Shown: positions 1 to 8,238 of the stretch, piece by piece
Layout of the letters: every line of letters begins with the position of its first letter
Position numbering within the stretch: position 1 is the first letter of the stretch
Origin: Rhodococcus sp. HM1
GTDB taxonomy: Bacteria; Actinomycetota; Actinomycetes; Mycobacteriales; Mycobacteriaceae
NCBI RefSeq assembly: GCF_023218075.1
Contig: NZ_JALPTB010000038.1
Location: 1 to 64,000, forward strand
DNA: 64,000 nt
Reading direction: 5' to 3'
Notes under the pieces: model-generated
Told to the model about the DNA's origin: nothing
Seen by the model: the letters and a program-made list of their open reading frames with translations, nothing else
The model's database searches: none
Program-made: the position numbers and the translations under genes

Positions 1-98
1 GACAAACACCACTCGCCGAGCCTAGAACCAGCGCCGTTAGTGCGTGAAATCAGACCGATCCCGACGAGAACCAGCAGGTCACAGACGTGAGCCGTCAA

Positions 99-725
99 TC
101 ATCCCGAAAACGTGAGCCAACTCGGGTTCCACGTCATGAAAGTGGTGTTGCGGTTGGTGAAGTCGTTCTCCGGCCCGCCCGAGCCCGGGTCGAGGTAGGA
201 CGGACCCGGGCCGGCCTCCCCGATCCAGCCGGCGTCGGCCTGCGGCGGGATGGTGTATCCGATGTGCTGCAGGGAGTACAGAATGTTGCTGGCGCAGTGT
301 TTGACGCCGTCTTCGTTGCCGGTGATCAGGCAACCGCCGACCCGTCCGTAGTACAGATATTGTCCGGCGTCGTTGAGCAGGTGGGAGCCGCCGTAGAGCC
401 GCTCGATCACCTGCTTGGTGATCGAGCTGTTGTCGCCCAACCAGATCGGACCGGCGAGCACCAGGATGTCGGCGGCGAGCACCTTCTCGAAGATCTGTGG
501 CCACTCGTCGCTTGCCCAGCCGTGTTCGGTCATGTCGGGCCACACGCCGGTGGCGATGTCGTGGTCGACGGGCCGGATAACTTCGACCGACACTCCTTGG
601 GCGTTCATGATGGCGGTGCTGACATCGATCAAGCCCTGGGTATTGCTCACCTCGGGCGAGCGTTTGAGCGTGCAGTTGAGGTAGAGGGCACGCAGGTCGT
701 CGTAGCGTGGTTGAGCGTCGGTCAT
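99..725 (-). CDS. NADPH-dependent FMN reductase-like flavodoxin-fold protein
   Basis: The 208-aa protein has the flavodoxin-fold pattern of NAD(P)H:flavin/quinone reductases. A beta strand runs into a phosphate-binding loop (LYLNCTLKRSPEVSNTQ, residues 15-30), and a conserved AGPIWLGDNSS segment near residues 91-101 would contact the flavin. The family reduces FMN or quinones with NADPH in the cytoplasm; the substrate here is unknown. The ATG at 725 is chosen because the frame upstream reads unlike protein and the family N-terminus begins just before the first strand. It stands alone, divergent from the next gene across 312 bp. The fold call is firm and the exact activity is not. Confidence 0.75.
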   Translation of the reverse strand: MTDAQPRYDDLRALYLNCTLKRSPEVSNTQGLIDVSTAIMNAQGVSVEVIRPVDHDIATGVWPDMTEHGWASDEWPQIFEKVLAADILVLAGPIWLGDNSSITKQVIERLYGGSHLLNDAGQYLYYGRVGGCLITGNEDGVKHCASNILYSLQHIGYTIPPQADAGWIGEAGPGPSYLDPGSGGPENDFTNRNTTFMTWNPSWLTFSG

Positions 726-854
726 GGCAACTCCCGTCCAGCCGGAGTCAACCGCGCGACGGGAAGTCAGCGGCGCGCTGCCGGCACCGCGCTGGTGTCT
801 CGGCCGTCGGCGGCTGCGGTCAAGCTCTATTGCAGCACAATATTTTCGAGGTAT

Positions 855-867
855 TTCGAAGTTCGAA
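855..867. promoter_or_regulatory. TTCGAA double palindrome in the divergent spacer 726-1037
   Basis: The 312-bp gene-free spacer between the reductase gene and the next gene contains an AT-rich patch at about 838-870. Within it are two TTCGAA palindromes one base apart (TTCGAAGTTCGAA). This is a plausible operator for the leftward gene. I see no other gene or RNA in the spacer. Confidence 0.3.
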
Positions 868-1037
868 GAGCCACGAACGTCGTCACCATGCGGAAACCGG
901 GACAGCAAGACGGTTGTCTGCCGGGCCCCGCAGGCGAATCATTGAATCTGCGGTGGTCGAGGCTGCCGGCCGCCGGCGATGCCGGTGGTGGACGGTTGCT
1001 GCCAGGCCATCGAGAACAGCTCGGTGAGGCAGTGGTG

Positions 1038-1646
1038 ATGTTCATTCAGGTGTGGCAGGGGACGGTGCGTGATCGGGACGCGCTGCTGGACTGCATGGAA
1101 CGGTGGACCCGCGAACTTCTACCGGGGGCACCCGGATATCTGGGCAGCACTTCGGGTTTCGGCGACGACGGCACCTGGGTCTCCGTCGTGCGATTCGAGT
1201 CCGAGGAGATGGCCCGCCGCAACAGCGATCGCCCGGAACAGGGTGAGTGGTGGGCAGAGGTCGAGCGGTGCTTCGACGGCCCGATCACGGTCCACGATTG
1301 CCGGGACGTCGACACGTGGATGGGCGGCGGATCGGACGAGGCAGGTTTCGTGCAGGTTATGGAGGGCCATTGCGACGACCTGCCGCGGATGCGGGAGGTG
1401 CTCGCGGAAGGGGCCGATCGGGTGCACGAACTGCGCCCGGAGATCCTCGGTGGGACGCTCGCGGCGTACGGCGACGACGGCTACGTCGAAACCGTGTACT
1501 TCTCGTCCGAGGAAGAGGCCCGCGCACACGAGCGGATCGAGATTCCCGACGATCTGCGGCCGTTGTTCGAGGAGGAGATGCGGTTGCTGGGCGACGTGCA
1601 CTACTACGACCTGCACGCGCCGATCCTGACGTCTGCCGGTAGGTGA
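1038..1646 (+). CDS. Tandem dimeric alpha/beta-barrel (ABM-like) protein
   Basis: This 202-aa protein is built from two similar halves of about 95 residues. Each opens with a beta strand (FIQVWQGTV; GFVQVMEGH), then a helix, a GxxxxxGDDG turn and a VxxFxSEEEA segment, the ferredoxin-like ABM barrel pattern. Such tandem proteins often act as small-molecule-binding or monooxygenase-like domains, but no catalytic residue can be assigned. ATG 1038 is preferred; two GTGs sit just upstream at 1032 and 1035. A strong intrinsic terminator follows. Function unknown. Confidence 0.65.
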   Translation: MFIQVWQGTVRDRDALLDCMERWTRELLPGAPGYLGSTSGFGDDGTWVSVVRFESEEMARRNSDRPEQGEWWAEVERCFDGPITVHDCRDVDTWMGGGSDEAGFVQVMEGHCDDLPRMREVLAEGADRVHELRPEILGGTLAAYGDDGYVETVYFSSEEEARAHERIEIPDDLRPLFEEEMRLLGDVHYYDLHAPILTSAGR

Positions 1647-1673
1647 CCCTGTCAGCCGGTGAGGCGGGATGGA

Positions 1674-1717
1674 CTTCGGCCCGAGCGGACAATGCACGCT
1701 CGGGCCGAAGGGTTTTT
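1674..1717 (+). terminator. Rho-independent terminator
   Basis: A perfect 14-bp stem (1674-1687 with 1697-1710) encloses a 9-nt loop and is followed by five T residues at 1713-1717. It terminates the ABM-protein gene and touches the stop codon of the convergent gene. Confidence 0.9.
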
Positions 1718-2868
1718 CAGGGACGCGGCCGGGGAGTGGGGCGCGGCATCGCCTTTGTCAGACGCGGAGCCCATCCGTGCGACGGCCAGCGCTTGAGACC
1801 CAACCGATCCGGGGTCACCCGGGTGTCGACGAACATCTTCTCGAGTTCCGGATCGGACTCCCCGAGGAAGCGATACAGGATCGTGCCGCCGTTCTCCTCG
1901 GTGCGCGAGGCGGCTTCCCAGCCCGTCGCCCGGTATGCGCCGCGGACGATGTTGTCGGCGACCACGAGAATCGGCAGTCCGTCGACACGGCGTGCTGCGG
2001 TACCGGCCGGCCACGGTCGATCGGCGAGATCCCGGACCTGCTCCGGCGATGCCGATTTCGCCTCCGTGATCCGCAGGACGACGCACGGCGTCGGCAACTC
2101 CGGTGCGGCCTTCGCCGAGTACTGACGGACGAGTTCGGCGATCGGTCGCGCAACCCGATCCGCCTCCGAGTCGCCGGTGGTCCCGGCAAGATTCGTCAGT
2201 ACGAATTCACCGCGATGCGATTCGAGCAGACCCAACGCGGCGACCACCGCCTGCGCGGTTGCGCCGGCGGCGTGATCGCCGTCCGCGGCGGGAAGCAGAT
2301 GGTCGGCGACGACGAAATGCTCCACCGCGTATCCCGAGTCGTACACGCCGCGGATGCGACGCAGCGCCGCGTCGATCTCGGGGGTGCTCTGGGGTGCGCT
2401 CTCGCCCGCAGCGGTGAGTTTGTGCGTCTCACCGAGCGCCGCCCAGGTGAGCGCGAAGATGCGGTTTCCGCGACCGCTGCCGATGTGCAGCACGGTGCGG
2501 TCCCGAGGATCGAACAGCGCGTACACGTAGGCGCCGAGCTGATCGACGACGGTGTCCGGCAGCGGATCGGGAGTCGGGGTGCGGTCGTCGACCTCGGTGA
2601 CGATCGCCCGCAGGACGGTCAGCCGCAGCGCCACCGGGACGGTTCCCGCGGAACCTCCGAACAGCTCCCGGTTGGCGGCGTCGACGGATCCGAAGGTGCG
2701 TCCGATGTTGCGGCTGAGGGCACCGAGTGCGTGTGTGAACTCCGCGAGCCGCTGCCGAGGGTCGTCCGCCGTCTCGGGCAGCTCGTTGCTGGTCAGAAAC
2801 ATCTGGATCTCGGGCGATTCCAGAAGCGTCTGGGCGATGTTCGGAGGAACTGTCCACACGGTGCGCAT
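1717..2868 (-). CDS. GIY-YIG domain protein (LEM-3/ANKLE1-like nuclease fold)
   Basis: A 383-aa protein. Residues 114-138 carry a GIY-YIG signature of the LEM-3-like type: YVYALFDP followed by HIGSGRGNRIF. GIY-YIG domains are small nuclease folds that nick or cleave DNA. In this copy the usual YIG (or YVG) tripeptide reads HIG, so the second Tyr is replaced by His. The N-terminal 110 residues and C-terminal 200 residues match nothing I recognise. The C-terminus is basic and ends in a Pro/Arg tail. The gene stands alone with its start facing the next gene. Activity is inferred from the fold only; a non-nuclease role is possible. Confidence 0.65.
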   Translation of the reverse strand: MRTVWTVPPNIAQTLLESPEIQMFLTSNELPETADDPRQRLAEFTHALGALSRNIGRTFGSVDAANRELFGGSAGTVPVALRLTVLRAIVTEVDDRTPTPDPLPDTVVDQLGAYVYALFDPRDRTVLHIGSGRGNRIFALTWAALGETHKLTAAGESAPQSTPEIDAALRRIRGVYDSGYAVEHFVVADHLLPAADGDHAAGATAQAVVAALGLLESHRGEFVLTNLAGTTGDSEADRVARPIAELVRQYSAKAAPELPTPCVVLRITEAKSASPEQVRDLADRPWPAGTAARRVDGLPILVVADNIVRGAYRATGWEAASRTEENGGTILYRFLGESDPELEKMFVDTRVTPDRLGLKRWPSHGWAPRLTKAMPRPTPRPRP

Positions 2869-2943
2869 GAGGCGACTCTAGGCCAGACAGCGGCCCCAGA
2901 CCCCGCACCGCGCGCATCGTCCTCGCTCGTCTCGTGTCGCGGC

Positions 2944-2949
2944 TACGCT
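2944..2949 (+). promoter_or_regulatory. -10 element (TACGCT), leaderless start
   Basis: TACGCT lies 8 nt before ATG 2958. This is the same TANNNT-N7/8-start arrangement seen before several other genes in the window, implying a leaderless transcript. Confidence 0.5.
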
Positions 2950-2957
2950 CGTCGATC

Positions 2958-3995
2958 ATGGACGAGGTCCGACTCCGCGACAGGTCCGCGTCGCGGTTGC
3001 TGCGTGACGCGAGCGCCTCGTCGCGCATCGAAGGTTTGGTGATCGTCGCCGTCACGACGATCCTGCTGGTGCGTCTGTACCTGCATCTGACGGGGTATCC
3101 GCAGGTCGGGGGCGCGACCCTGCACATCGCGCATTCGCTGTGGGGCGGGTTGCTGATGGTCGTGGCATTGTGCGGGCTGCTCACCTATCTGGGGCGCAGT
3201 CCGCACGCGTTCGGGATCGTCGCCGGAGGCATCGGCTTCGGGTTGTTCCTCGACGAGATCGGCAAGTTCCTCACCAAGACGAACGACTACTTCTACCGGC
3301 CCTCCGTCGCGATCATGTACGTCGTGGTGCTGCTGTTGCTGCTCGCCAACCGTGCGATCCACGGGTTCCGGCCGGTCACGGCCCGGGAGGATCTGGCGAA
3401 CGCCGCCTCGACCGCGGTGGACGGGGTGATGCGCGGGCTCACACCCGCCGAGCGGGCCCGCGCGAACGCGCAGTTGAGGTCCGCGCGGGCAGGTGGCGCG
3501 GACCCGGAAGCGGCCGACGAAATCGAGCGGTTGCTGGCCCGCTGCCGCGACCGCGACGACCGTCGGTCGCGGGTCGGTGCCGGCGTGAAACGGATGGTGC
3601 CGCCCGCCCTGCGCGGTGATCGTGGCACGTGGGCCGCGGCGGTGACACTGACGGTCTTCTCCGGGCTGATGCTCGTCCACGCGGTGGTCACCCTCGCCGA
3701 CGATCTGAACGGCAGCGACCGCGACCTCACGGTGTGGTTCCAGTTCGTGGGGGTCACGGTGACGACGCTGCTGTGCGTGGTCGGGTTGACCGGGCTGTGG
3801 GGGCGGCGCGGGTGGGCGCTGCCGGTGTTCAGTGCGGCGGCCCTGATCACGGTGCTGTTCGTCGAGGTCGTCGACTTCGCGGTCGCAGAGTTCGGGGCCC
3901 TGCTCAATGTTGCCGTGGGTGCCGCGGCCCTGGCCGTGTTCTCGAATCGGCTCGCCGGCCGGGACCGTGACGAACCGATTGTTCCGGCCGTGTGA
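2958..3995 (+). CDS. Multi-pass membrane protein, unknown function
   Basis: A 345-aa integral membrane protein. Hydrophobic segments lie near residues 25-45, 60-80, 83-105 and 115-135. A charged cytoplasmic stretch (about 140-215, rich in Arg/Ala/Glu) follows, then four more segments to the C-terminus. A conserved-looking GFGLFLDEIGKFLTKTNDYF motif sits between the third and fourth helices. No transporter or enzyme signature is visible. ATG 2958 is chosen over GTG 2934 because of the -10 box 8 nt upstream. It is divergent from the GIY-YIG gene. Confidence 0.7.
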   Translation: MDEVRLRDRSASRLLRDASASSRIEGLVIVAVTTILLVRLYLHLTGYPQVGGATLHIAHSLWGGLLMVVALCGLLTYLGRSPHAFGIVAGGIGFGLFLDEIGKFLTKTNDYFYRPSVAIMYVVVLLLLLANRAIHGFRPVTAREDLANAASTAVDGVMRGLTPAERARANAQLRSARAGGADPEAADEIERLLARCRDRDDRRSRVGAGVKRMVPPALRGDRGTWAAAVTLTVFSGLMLVHAVVTLADDLNGSDRDLTVWFQFVGVTVTTLLCVVGLTGLWGRRGWALPVFSAAALITVLFVEVVDFAVAEFGALLNVAVGAAALAVFSNRLAGRDRDEPIVPAV

Positions 3996-4049
3996 ACAGG
4001 GAGTGGTTTCGAATCGAGCGCCGAGGCCACTTACGTGCCGTTCGTCGCT

Positions 4050-4055
4050 TACGGT
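4050..4055 (+). promoter_or_regulatory. -10 element (TACGGT), leaderless start
   Basis: TACGGT lies 7 nt before GTG 4063, supporting that start over ATG 4069. Confidence 0.45.
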
Positions 4056-4062
4056 AGACACC

Positions 4063-4674
4063 GTGAGCATGCCAGCCCCTGATGCCGCGAGCACTGCGGC
4101 GAGCAGCGCATCGACCTGGCCCGCGATTCTGACGTGGCGGGCGGTCGATGCGCCGCGTATGGAATCGGTCCGTGTGCAGTTGAGCGGTAGTCGCATCAAG
4201 TCGTCCGGCCGTATCGTCGGGGGTGCGTGCGCCGAGCATCCGGCCTTCAGTGCGTCCTACGACCTCGTGACCGACGAGAACGGTGTCACCCGCAGGTTGT
4301 CGGTGCGCACGACGCTGGCCTCGGGTGAGAAGCACATGTCGATCAGCCGGTCCGGTGAGGGAATCTGGATGGTCGACAACGGGACGCAGCATCAGCGGTC
4401 TGCGTTCGGTGGTGCACTCGACGTCGACGTGATCCTCAGCCCGTTCTTCAATGCGCTGCCGATCCGGCGGTACGCATTGCAGTCCGGCGCGGACGATCTC
4501 GAGGTTCCCGTCGTGTACGTGAACCTGCTCGATCTCAGCGTCGAGGAGGCGACGCTCATCTACAGCAGCGCCGCCGACGGCATCCACGTCATGTCACCGG
4601 TATCGAGTTCGACCGTCACGGTCGACGCGGACGGTTTCGTCGTCGACTATCACGGGCTCGCCGAACGCATCTGA
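4063..4674 (+). CDS. Putative glycolipid-binding domain protein
   Basis: A 203-aa protein with the layout of the glycolipid-binding family common in mycolic-acid actinobacteria. It has an N-terminal ILTWRAVDAPRMESVRV strand, a central region containing GIWMVDNG, a segment SPFFNALPIRR, and a final VNLLDLSVEE...Y. The family is thought to bind cell-envelope glycolipids, by analogy with a structurally characterised member. No signal peptide is visible, so it is probably cytoplasmic. Its 3' end overlaps the convergent amidase gene by 25 bp. Confidence 0.75.
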   Translation: MSMPAPDAASTAASSASTWPAILTWRAVDAPRMESVRVQLSGSRIKSSGRIVGGACAEHPAFSASYDLVTDENGVTRRLSVRTTLASGEKHMSISRSGEGIWMVDNGTQHQRSAFGGALDVDVILSPFFNALPIRRYALQSGADDLEVPVVYVNLLDLSVEEATLIYSSAADGIHVMSPVSSSTVTVDADGFVVDYHGLAERI

Positions 4675-6020
4675 TCGTCCGGTGTGCCCTCGACGGCCAG
4701 GGCGAGCGCGAGCGCCGTGGACTCGCCGGGATGGCTGCCGTGTCCGCCGGGCCCGCTCGTCAGTCCGACGACCTGCAGGCCGACGGGGTGATCGTGGCCG
4801 TCCGGGGCCGGTACGGACAGTGCAGGGACCCCGAGCACGTTGAACGGGATGCAGCGCTGCAGCAGGGGAGCACGCAGCTCGGCGGGGTCGCTGTCCACCG
4901 GCGCCGACCGCACCCCGGTGGTGACGGTGAGCAGGGCGTCGAGTCGTTCGGTTCGGCGCAGTCGCCGCAGCACCTCGCCGCGCAGGCGTTCGGCCGCGCG
5001 CAGCGCCCGCAGGTATTCGGAGGCGGGCCGGTCGGCCTGCGCGGCCAGAAGTGCCGCCGTCGGCGGGCAATATCTGCCGGGGTCGTCCTCGAACCACCGT
5101 TGATGCGTTTCGTACGCCTCGGATCCGGTGACGATCGGATACGCGCCGAGCATCTCGTCCGTCTCGGGCAGTGTCGTGTCCACGACCTCGGCCCCGAGAT
5201 CGCGGAGGGTGCGGCAGGCGGTGTCGAGCGCCGCGGCGACCTCGGCGTCGTCGATGTCCCAGATGCCGCCGCGCAGTACGCCCACGCGCAGTCCCGACAC
5301 CGGGGTGCGCAGGTGCGCGACCCCGGGCAGCGCACCCCACGCCAGACCGGCGTCGAGGACGTCGCCGGTGAGCAGGCCGATGTGGTCGAACGTGGTGGAC
5401 AGCGGGAACACGCCGTCCAACGGCAGAGCGCCGCTGCTCGGCTTAAGCCCGACGATCCCGCACAGCGCAGCGGGTGTGCGGACACTGCACCCGGTGTCGG
5501 TGCCGAGCGCGAGCGGCACGATGCCCTTGCCGACCAGCACCGCCGAGCCCGACGACGAACCGCCACTGATCAGCGCCGGATCGTGCGGGTGCGAGGCCGG
5601 ACCGGCCGCATTGACCAGACCGGTGGGGCCGTAGGCGAACTCGTGCAGGTGCGTCTTGGCGACGACGATCGCCCCGGCCTCCCGCAGTTGCGCGACGATC
5701 CGGGCATCCCGGCGGGCCGGGGGTGCGTCGGCGAGGACGGCGCTGCCGCAGCGTGTCGGCATTCCCGCGACGTCGATGTTGTCCTTGATCGCGACGGCGA
5801 CGCCGTGCAGCGGGCCGATCCAGCTGCCGGCGTCGAGCTCCGCGTCGGCGCGTGCCGCGGATTCGAGCGCGGCCGCGTCGTTGCGGGCGGCGACGATGTT
5901 GCCCCAGGGCGTGCCGTCGAGGGCGTCGAGTTCGGCGAGGACCTGCCGGACGTGGTCGGTCGCGGTGAGGTCGCGCTTGGCCAGGGCCGACGCGGTGTCG
6001 CGCAGGTTCACGACGTCCAC
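4650..6020 (-). CDS. Amidase signature family hydrolase
   Basis: A 456-aa enzyme with the complete amidase-signature Ser-cisSer-Lys triad: Lys79 (AIKDNID), the cis-Ser in GGSSSGSA (residues 153-160) and nucleophile Ser179 (GTDTGCSVR). The usual GTDTGGS reads GTDTGCS, with Cys next to the nucleophile. Family members hydrolyse amide bonds of small acids, and some are GatA- or allophanate-hydrolase-like; the substrate cannot be told here. It starts at GTG 6020, overlapping the tyrA stop by 13 bp, so it is translationally coupled to tyrA. Confidence 0.85.
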   Translation of the reverse strand: MDVVNLRDTASALAKRDLTATDHVRQVLAELDALDGTPWGNIVAARNDAAALESAARADAELDAGSWIGPLHGVAVAIKDNIDVAGMPTRCGSAVLADAPPARRDARIVAQLREAGAIVVAKTHLHEFAYGPTGLVNAAGPASHPHDPALISGGSSSGSAVLVGKGIVPLALGTDTGCSVRTPAALCGIVGLKPSSGALPLDGVFPLSTTFDHIGLLTGDVLDAGLAWGALPGVAHLRTPVSGLRVGVLRGGIWDIDDAEVAAALDTACRTLRDLGAEVVDTTLPETDEMLGAYPIVTGSEAYETHQRWFEDDPGRYCPPTAALLAAQADRPASEYLRALRAAERLRGEVLRRLRRTERLDALLTVTTGVRSAPVDSDPAELRAPLLQRCIPFNVLGVPALSVPAPDGHDHPVGLQVVGLTSGPGGHGSHPGESTALALALAVEGTPDDQMRSASP

Positions 6021-6970
6021 ACCCCGCCGCGACGCCCGGCGTCGCGCAGCTGCTCGATCCAGTTGTCGTCGCCGGGGACGATCCCGGTGATGGGCTTGCG
6101 TTCGCGCTGCTCGTAGCGCAGCCGGGCCGCGTGGCCCGCGGACGTGAGGTCGCCGGTGCGGCCGTCGGCGAGCTGCTCGCGGGCGTTGCGCAGAACCTCA
6201 AGGGTTTCGTCGAGCGCCGCGAGCACGGCGGTCGCGTTGCCCTCGCACATCGCGTCGACGAGCGCGGGCGCGGTCCCGGCGATGCGGGTGCCGTCGCGGA
6301 AGGAACCGGCCGCCAGCGCCAGCGCGAGGTCGCCGCCACCGGCCCCGGCGAGGGCGAGGGCTTCGGCGAGGATGTGCGGCAGATGCGAGATCCGCGCGAC
6401 CGCGGCGTCGTGTTCCCCGGATTCGGCGGGCACGACCACCGAACCGCAGTCGAGGGCGAGTCCAGCGACCTGTTGCCACACGTCGGGGTCGGCTCCGTCG
6501 TCGACGGTCACCACCCACACGGCGTCGCGGAAGAGATCGGCGGTGCCGGCGTCCCATCCGGATTCGGCGGTCCCGGCCATGGGATGCCCGCCGACGAAGC
6601 GTGCGGACAGTCCCCGTGCCGCGACTGCCGCGGCGACCGCGGACTTCACGCTCACCACGTCGGTCAGCGCGACGTTCGGGGCGTGCTCGGCGACCGCGGC
6701 GAGTACCGAGTCGACCACAGGCATCGGCACCGCGACGACGACCAGCGCGTCGGAAGCGGCCGCGCGGCGCAGCACCGTGGGCAGGTCGGTGGAGGCGTCG
6801 AAGCCGTCGGCGATCGCGGCGTCGACGGCACCGGACGAACGGTTGTATCCCCAGGCTTCGCGGCCCGCGGCGACGGCGGCACGCAGCAGCGAACCGCCGA
6901 TCAGGCCGAGGCCGAGCACGCAGACGGGCGGGGCGGAAACTGCACTGGACACCGCATCAGGTTGGCACAT
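6008..6970 (-). CDS. tyrA: Prephenate dehydrogenase
   Basis: A 320-aa TyrA-family enzyme converting prephenate to 4-hydroxyphenylpyruvate with NAD(P)+ in tyrosine synthesis. The Rossmann loop GLGLIGGSLL lies at residues 20-29. The family motifs DVVSVK and GGHPMAGTAESGW follow, with the catalytic-type His in GGHPMAG, then an all-helical domain containing ISHLPH. No ACT domain follows, consistent with the short actinobacterial form. ATG 6970 is used. It shares an operon with the downstream amidase and is divergent from the TadA-associated gene across 48 bp. Confidence 0.9.
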   Translation of the reverse strand: MCQPDAVSSAVSAPPVCVLGLGLIGGSLLRAAVAAGREAWGYNRSSGAVDAAIADGFDASTDLPTVLRRAAASDALVVVAVPMPVVDSVLAAVAEHAPNVALTDVVSVKSAVAAAVAARGLSARFVGGHPMAGTAESGWDAGTADLFRDAVWVVTVDDGADPDVWQQVAGLALDCGSVVVPAESGEHDAAVARISHLPHILAEALALAGAGGGDLALALAAGSFRDGTRIAGTAPALVDAMCEGNATAVLAALDETLEVLRNAREQLADGRTGDLTSAGHAARLRYEQRERKPITGIVPGDDNWIEQLRDAGRRGGVWTS

Positions 6971-7005
6971 TCGCCATCGGACTTCATTCACGGGACCGGG
7001 CCGAC

Positions 7006-7011
7006 TACCGT
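7006..7011 (+). promoter_or_regulatory. -10 element (TACCGT), leaderless start
   Basis: TACCGT ends 7 nt before ATG 7019, in the short spacer shared with divergent tyrA. Confidence 0.45.
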
Positions 7012-7018
7012 TGCGCGC

Positions 7019-7579
7019 ATGGCTGCACAGCGTGTAGGGGACAAGAGCCCTTCGGTGACAACATCCGGGGCATCCGGTGCTTCGTCGGAGGACCTGGACG
7101 GCTTCGCCGTCGCTGTCACGCGGGAGGAAGGCCGGTGGAAGTGCCGGGCCCTGACTTCTGCTGCGTTGACGAGTTTGGCGACGGCGGAGACGGAGCTGCG
7201 AGAGCTGCGGAGCTCCGGCGCGGTCTTCGGTCTGCTCAACGTGGACGACGAGTTCTTCGTGATTGTGCGTCCGGCTCCGGCGGGGACGCAGTTGCTGTTG
7301 TCCGACGCGACGATGGCGGTGGACTACGACATCGCCGCCGACGTGCTCGAGGCACTCAACATCGAGATTCCCGACATCGACCCGGACGAGCTGGACGAGG
7401 TCGAGCCGTGGGAAGAGGGGGACCTGGCGATCCTCGCCGACATGGGTCTGCCCGAGCCGGTCCTGGCGGTGATCCTGTCGGAGACGGAGCTGTATCCGGA
7501 CGAGCAGATCGAGGAGATCGCGCAGCGCTGCGGGTTCGACGACGTGTTGTCCTCCACCTTGGACAAGCTGCAGAAGTAG
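7019..7579 (+). CDS. tRNA adenosine deaminase-associated protein
   Basis: A 186-aa protein of the family that sits directly before tadA in actinobacteria. After a disordered Ser/Gly N-terminus comes a conserved DGFAVAVTREEGRWKCRAL strand pair. An acidic centre (PDIDPDELDEVEPWEEGDL) follows, then a C-terminal helical domain ending DVLSSTLDKLQK. Its role is inferred only from the constant pairing with TadA. The tadA ATG follows its stop codon directly, so the two are surely co-translated. Confidence 0.85.
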   Translation: MAAQRVGDKSPSVTTSGASGASSEDLDGFAVAVTREEGRWKCRALTSAALTSLATAETELRELRSSGAVFGLLNVDDEFFVIVRPAPAGTQLLLSDATMAVDYDIAADVLEALNIEIPDIDPDELDEVEPWEEGDLAILADMGLPEPVLAVILSETELYPDEQIEEIAQRCGFDDVLSSTLDKLQK

Positions 7580-8047
7580 ATGGGTCTGCGGGACGACGAG
7601 GAACTGATCCGGGTCGCGCTCGAGGCCGCGAAAACGGCATCCGCCGGGGACGTCCCGGTGGGTGCGGTGGTCTTCGCGGCCGACGGCACCGAGCTGGCGC
7701 GGGCGGCGAACTCGCGGGAGGCGACCGGTGATCCGACCGCCCACGCCGAGATTCTCGCGTTGCGGGAGGCCGCGCGTGTGTACGGCGACGGGTGGCGGCT
7801 CGAGGGCGCGACCCTGGCCGTGACGCTCGAGCCGTGCACGATGTGCGCGGGCGCGATCGTGCTCGCCCGGGTCGGCCGGGTCGTGTTCGGGGCGTGGGAA
7901 CCGAAGACCGGCGCGGTCGGGTCGCTGTGGGACGTGGTGCGCGACCGTCGCCTCACACATCGGCCCGCGGTGCGCGGTGGTGTTCTCGAGGCCGAATGCG
8001 CGGGGGTCCTCGAGGACTTCTTCCGCACCCACCGAGACCTTGCCTAG
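7580..8047 (+). CDS. tadA: tRNA-specific adenosine-34 deaminase
   Basis: A 155-aa zinc deaminase that converts A34 to inosine at the wobble position of tRNA-Arg(ACG). The zinc and catalytic residues are His55-Ala-Glu57 and Cys86/Cys89 in PCTMC. Length and fold are those of bacterial TadA. It begins immediately after the stop of its partner gene. The tRNA-Ser gene lies 54 bp downstream with its own promoter. Confidence 0.95.
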   Translation: MGLRDDEELIRVALEAAKTASAGDVPVGAVVFAADGTELARAANSREATGDPTAHAEILALREAARVYGDGWRLEGATLAVTLEPCTMCAGAIVLARVGRVVFGAWEPKTGAVGSLWDVVRDRRLTHRPAVRGGVLEAECAGVLEDFFRTHRDLA

Positions 8048-8064
8048 GGCTCTGACCAGCCGAT

Positions 8065-8093
8065 TTCAACTCAGCGACGCGATCCGGTAAAGT
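8065..8093 (+). promoter_or_regulatory. tRNA promoter
   Basis: A -35 box TTCAAC (8065-8070), a 17-bp spacer and a -10 box TAAAGT (8088-8093) stand 8 nt before the mature tRNA 5' end. Confidence 0.7.
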
Positions 8094-8101
8094 CTTTTAG
8101 C

Positions 8102-8192
8102 GGTGGCGTGTCCGAGCGGCCTAAGGAGCACGCCTCGAAAGCGTGTGACGGGTAACCCCCGTCCGAGGGTTCAAATCCCTCCGCCACCGCCA
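8102..8192 (+). tRNA. tRNA-Ser (CGA anticodon)
   Basis: Acceptor strands GGTGGCG (8102-8108) and CGCCACC (8182-8188) pair perfectly. They are followed by discriminator G and an encoded CCA (8190-8192). The anticodon stem CACGC/GCGTG encloses the loop CTCGAAA, giving anticodon CGA. A long variable arm and a GGTTCAAAT T-loop mark a class II tRNA-Ser. An intrinsic terminator follows at once. Confidence 0.96.
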
Positions 8193-8194
8193 AG

Positions 8195-8231
8195 AGTCCC
8201 CCACCTGTTCACGCAGGTGGGGGACTTTTTT
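8195..8231 (+). terminator. Rho-independent terminator after tRNA-Ser
   Basis: A perfect 13-bp stem (8195-8207 with 8214-8226) has a 6-nt loop and runs into six T residues (8226-8231). Confidence 0.92.
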
Positions 8232-8238
8232 CGTCCCG

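Noticed and set aside
87-1037. Upstream extension of the ABM-protein frame (519 codons in total)
   Set aside because: It overlaps the opposite-strand flavin reductase gene along its whole length. Only the part from 1038 looks like protein.
8102-8192. tRNA-Ser as a possible integration site
   Set aside because: No integrase, no duplicated tRNA 3' end and no element next to it. The only mobile element uses the desaturase gene.
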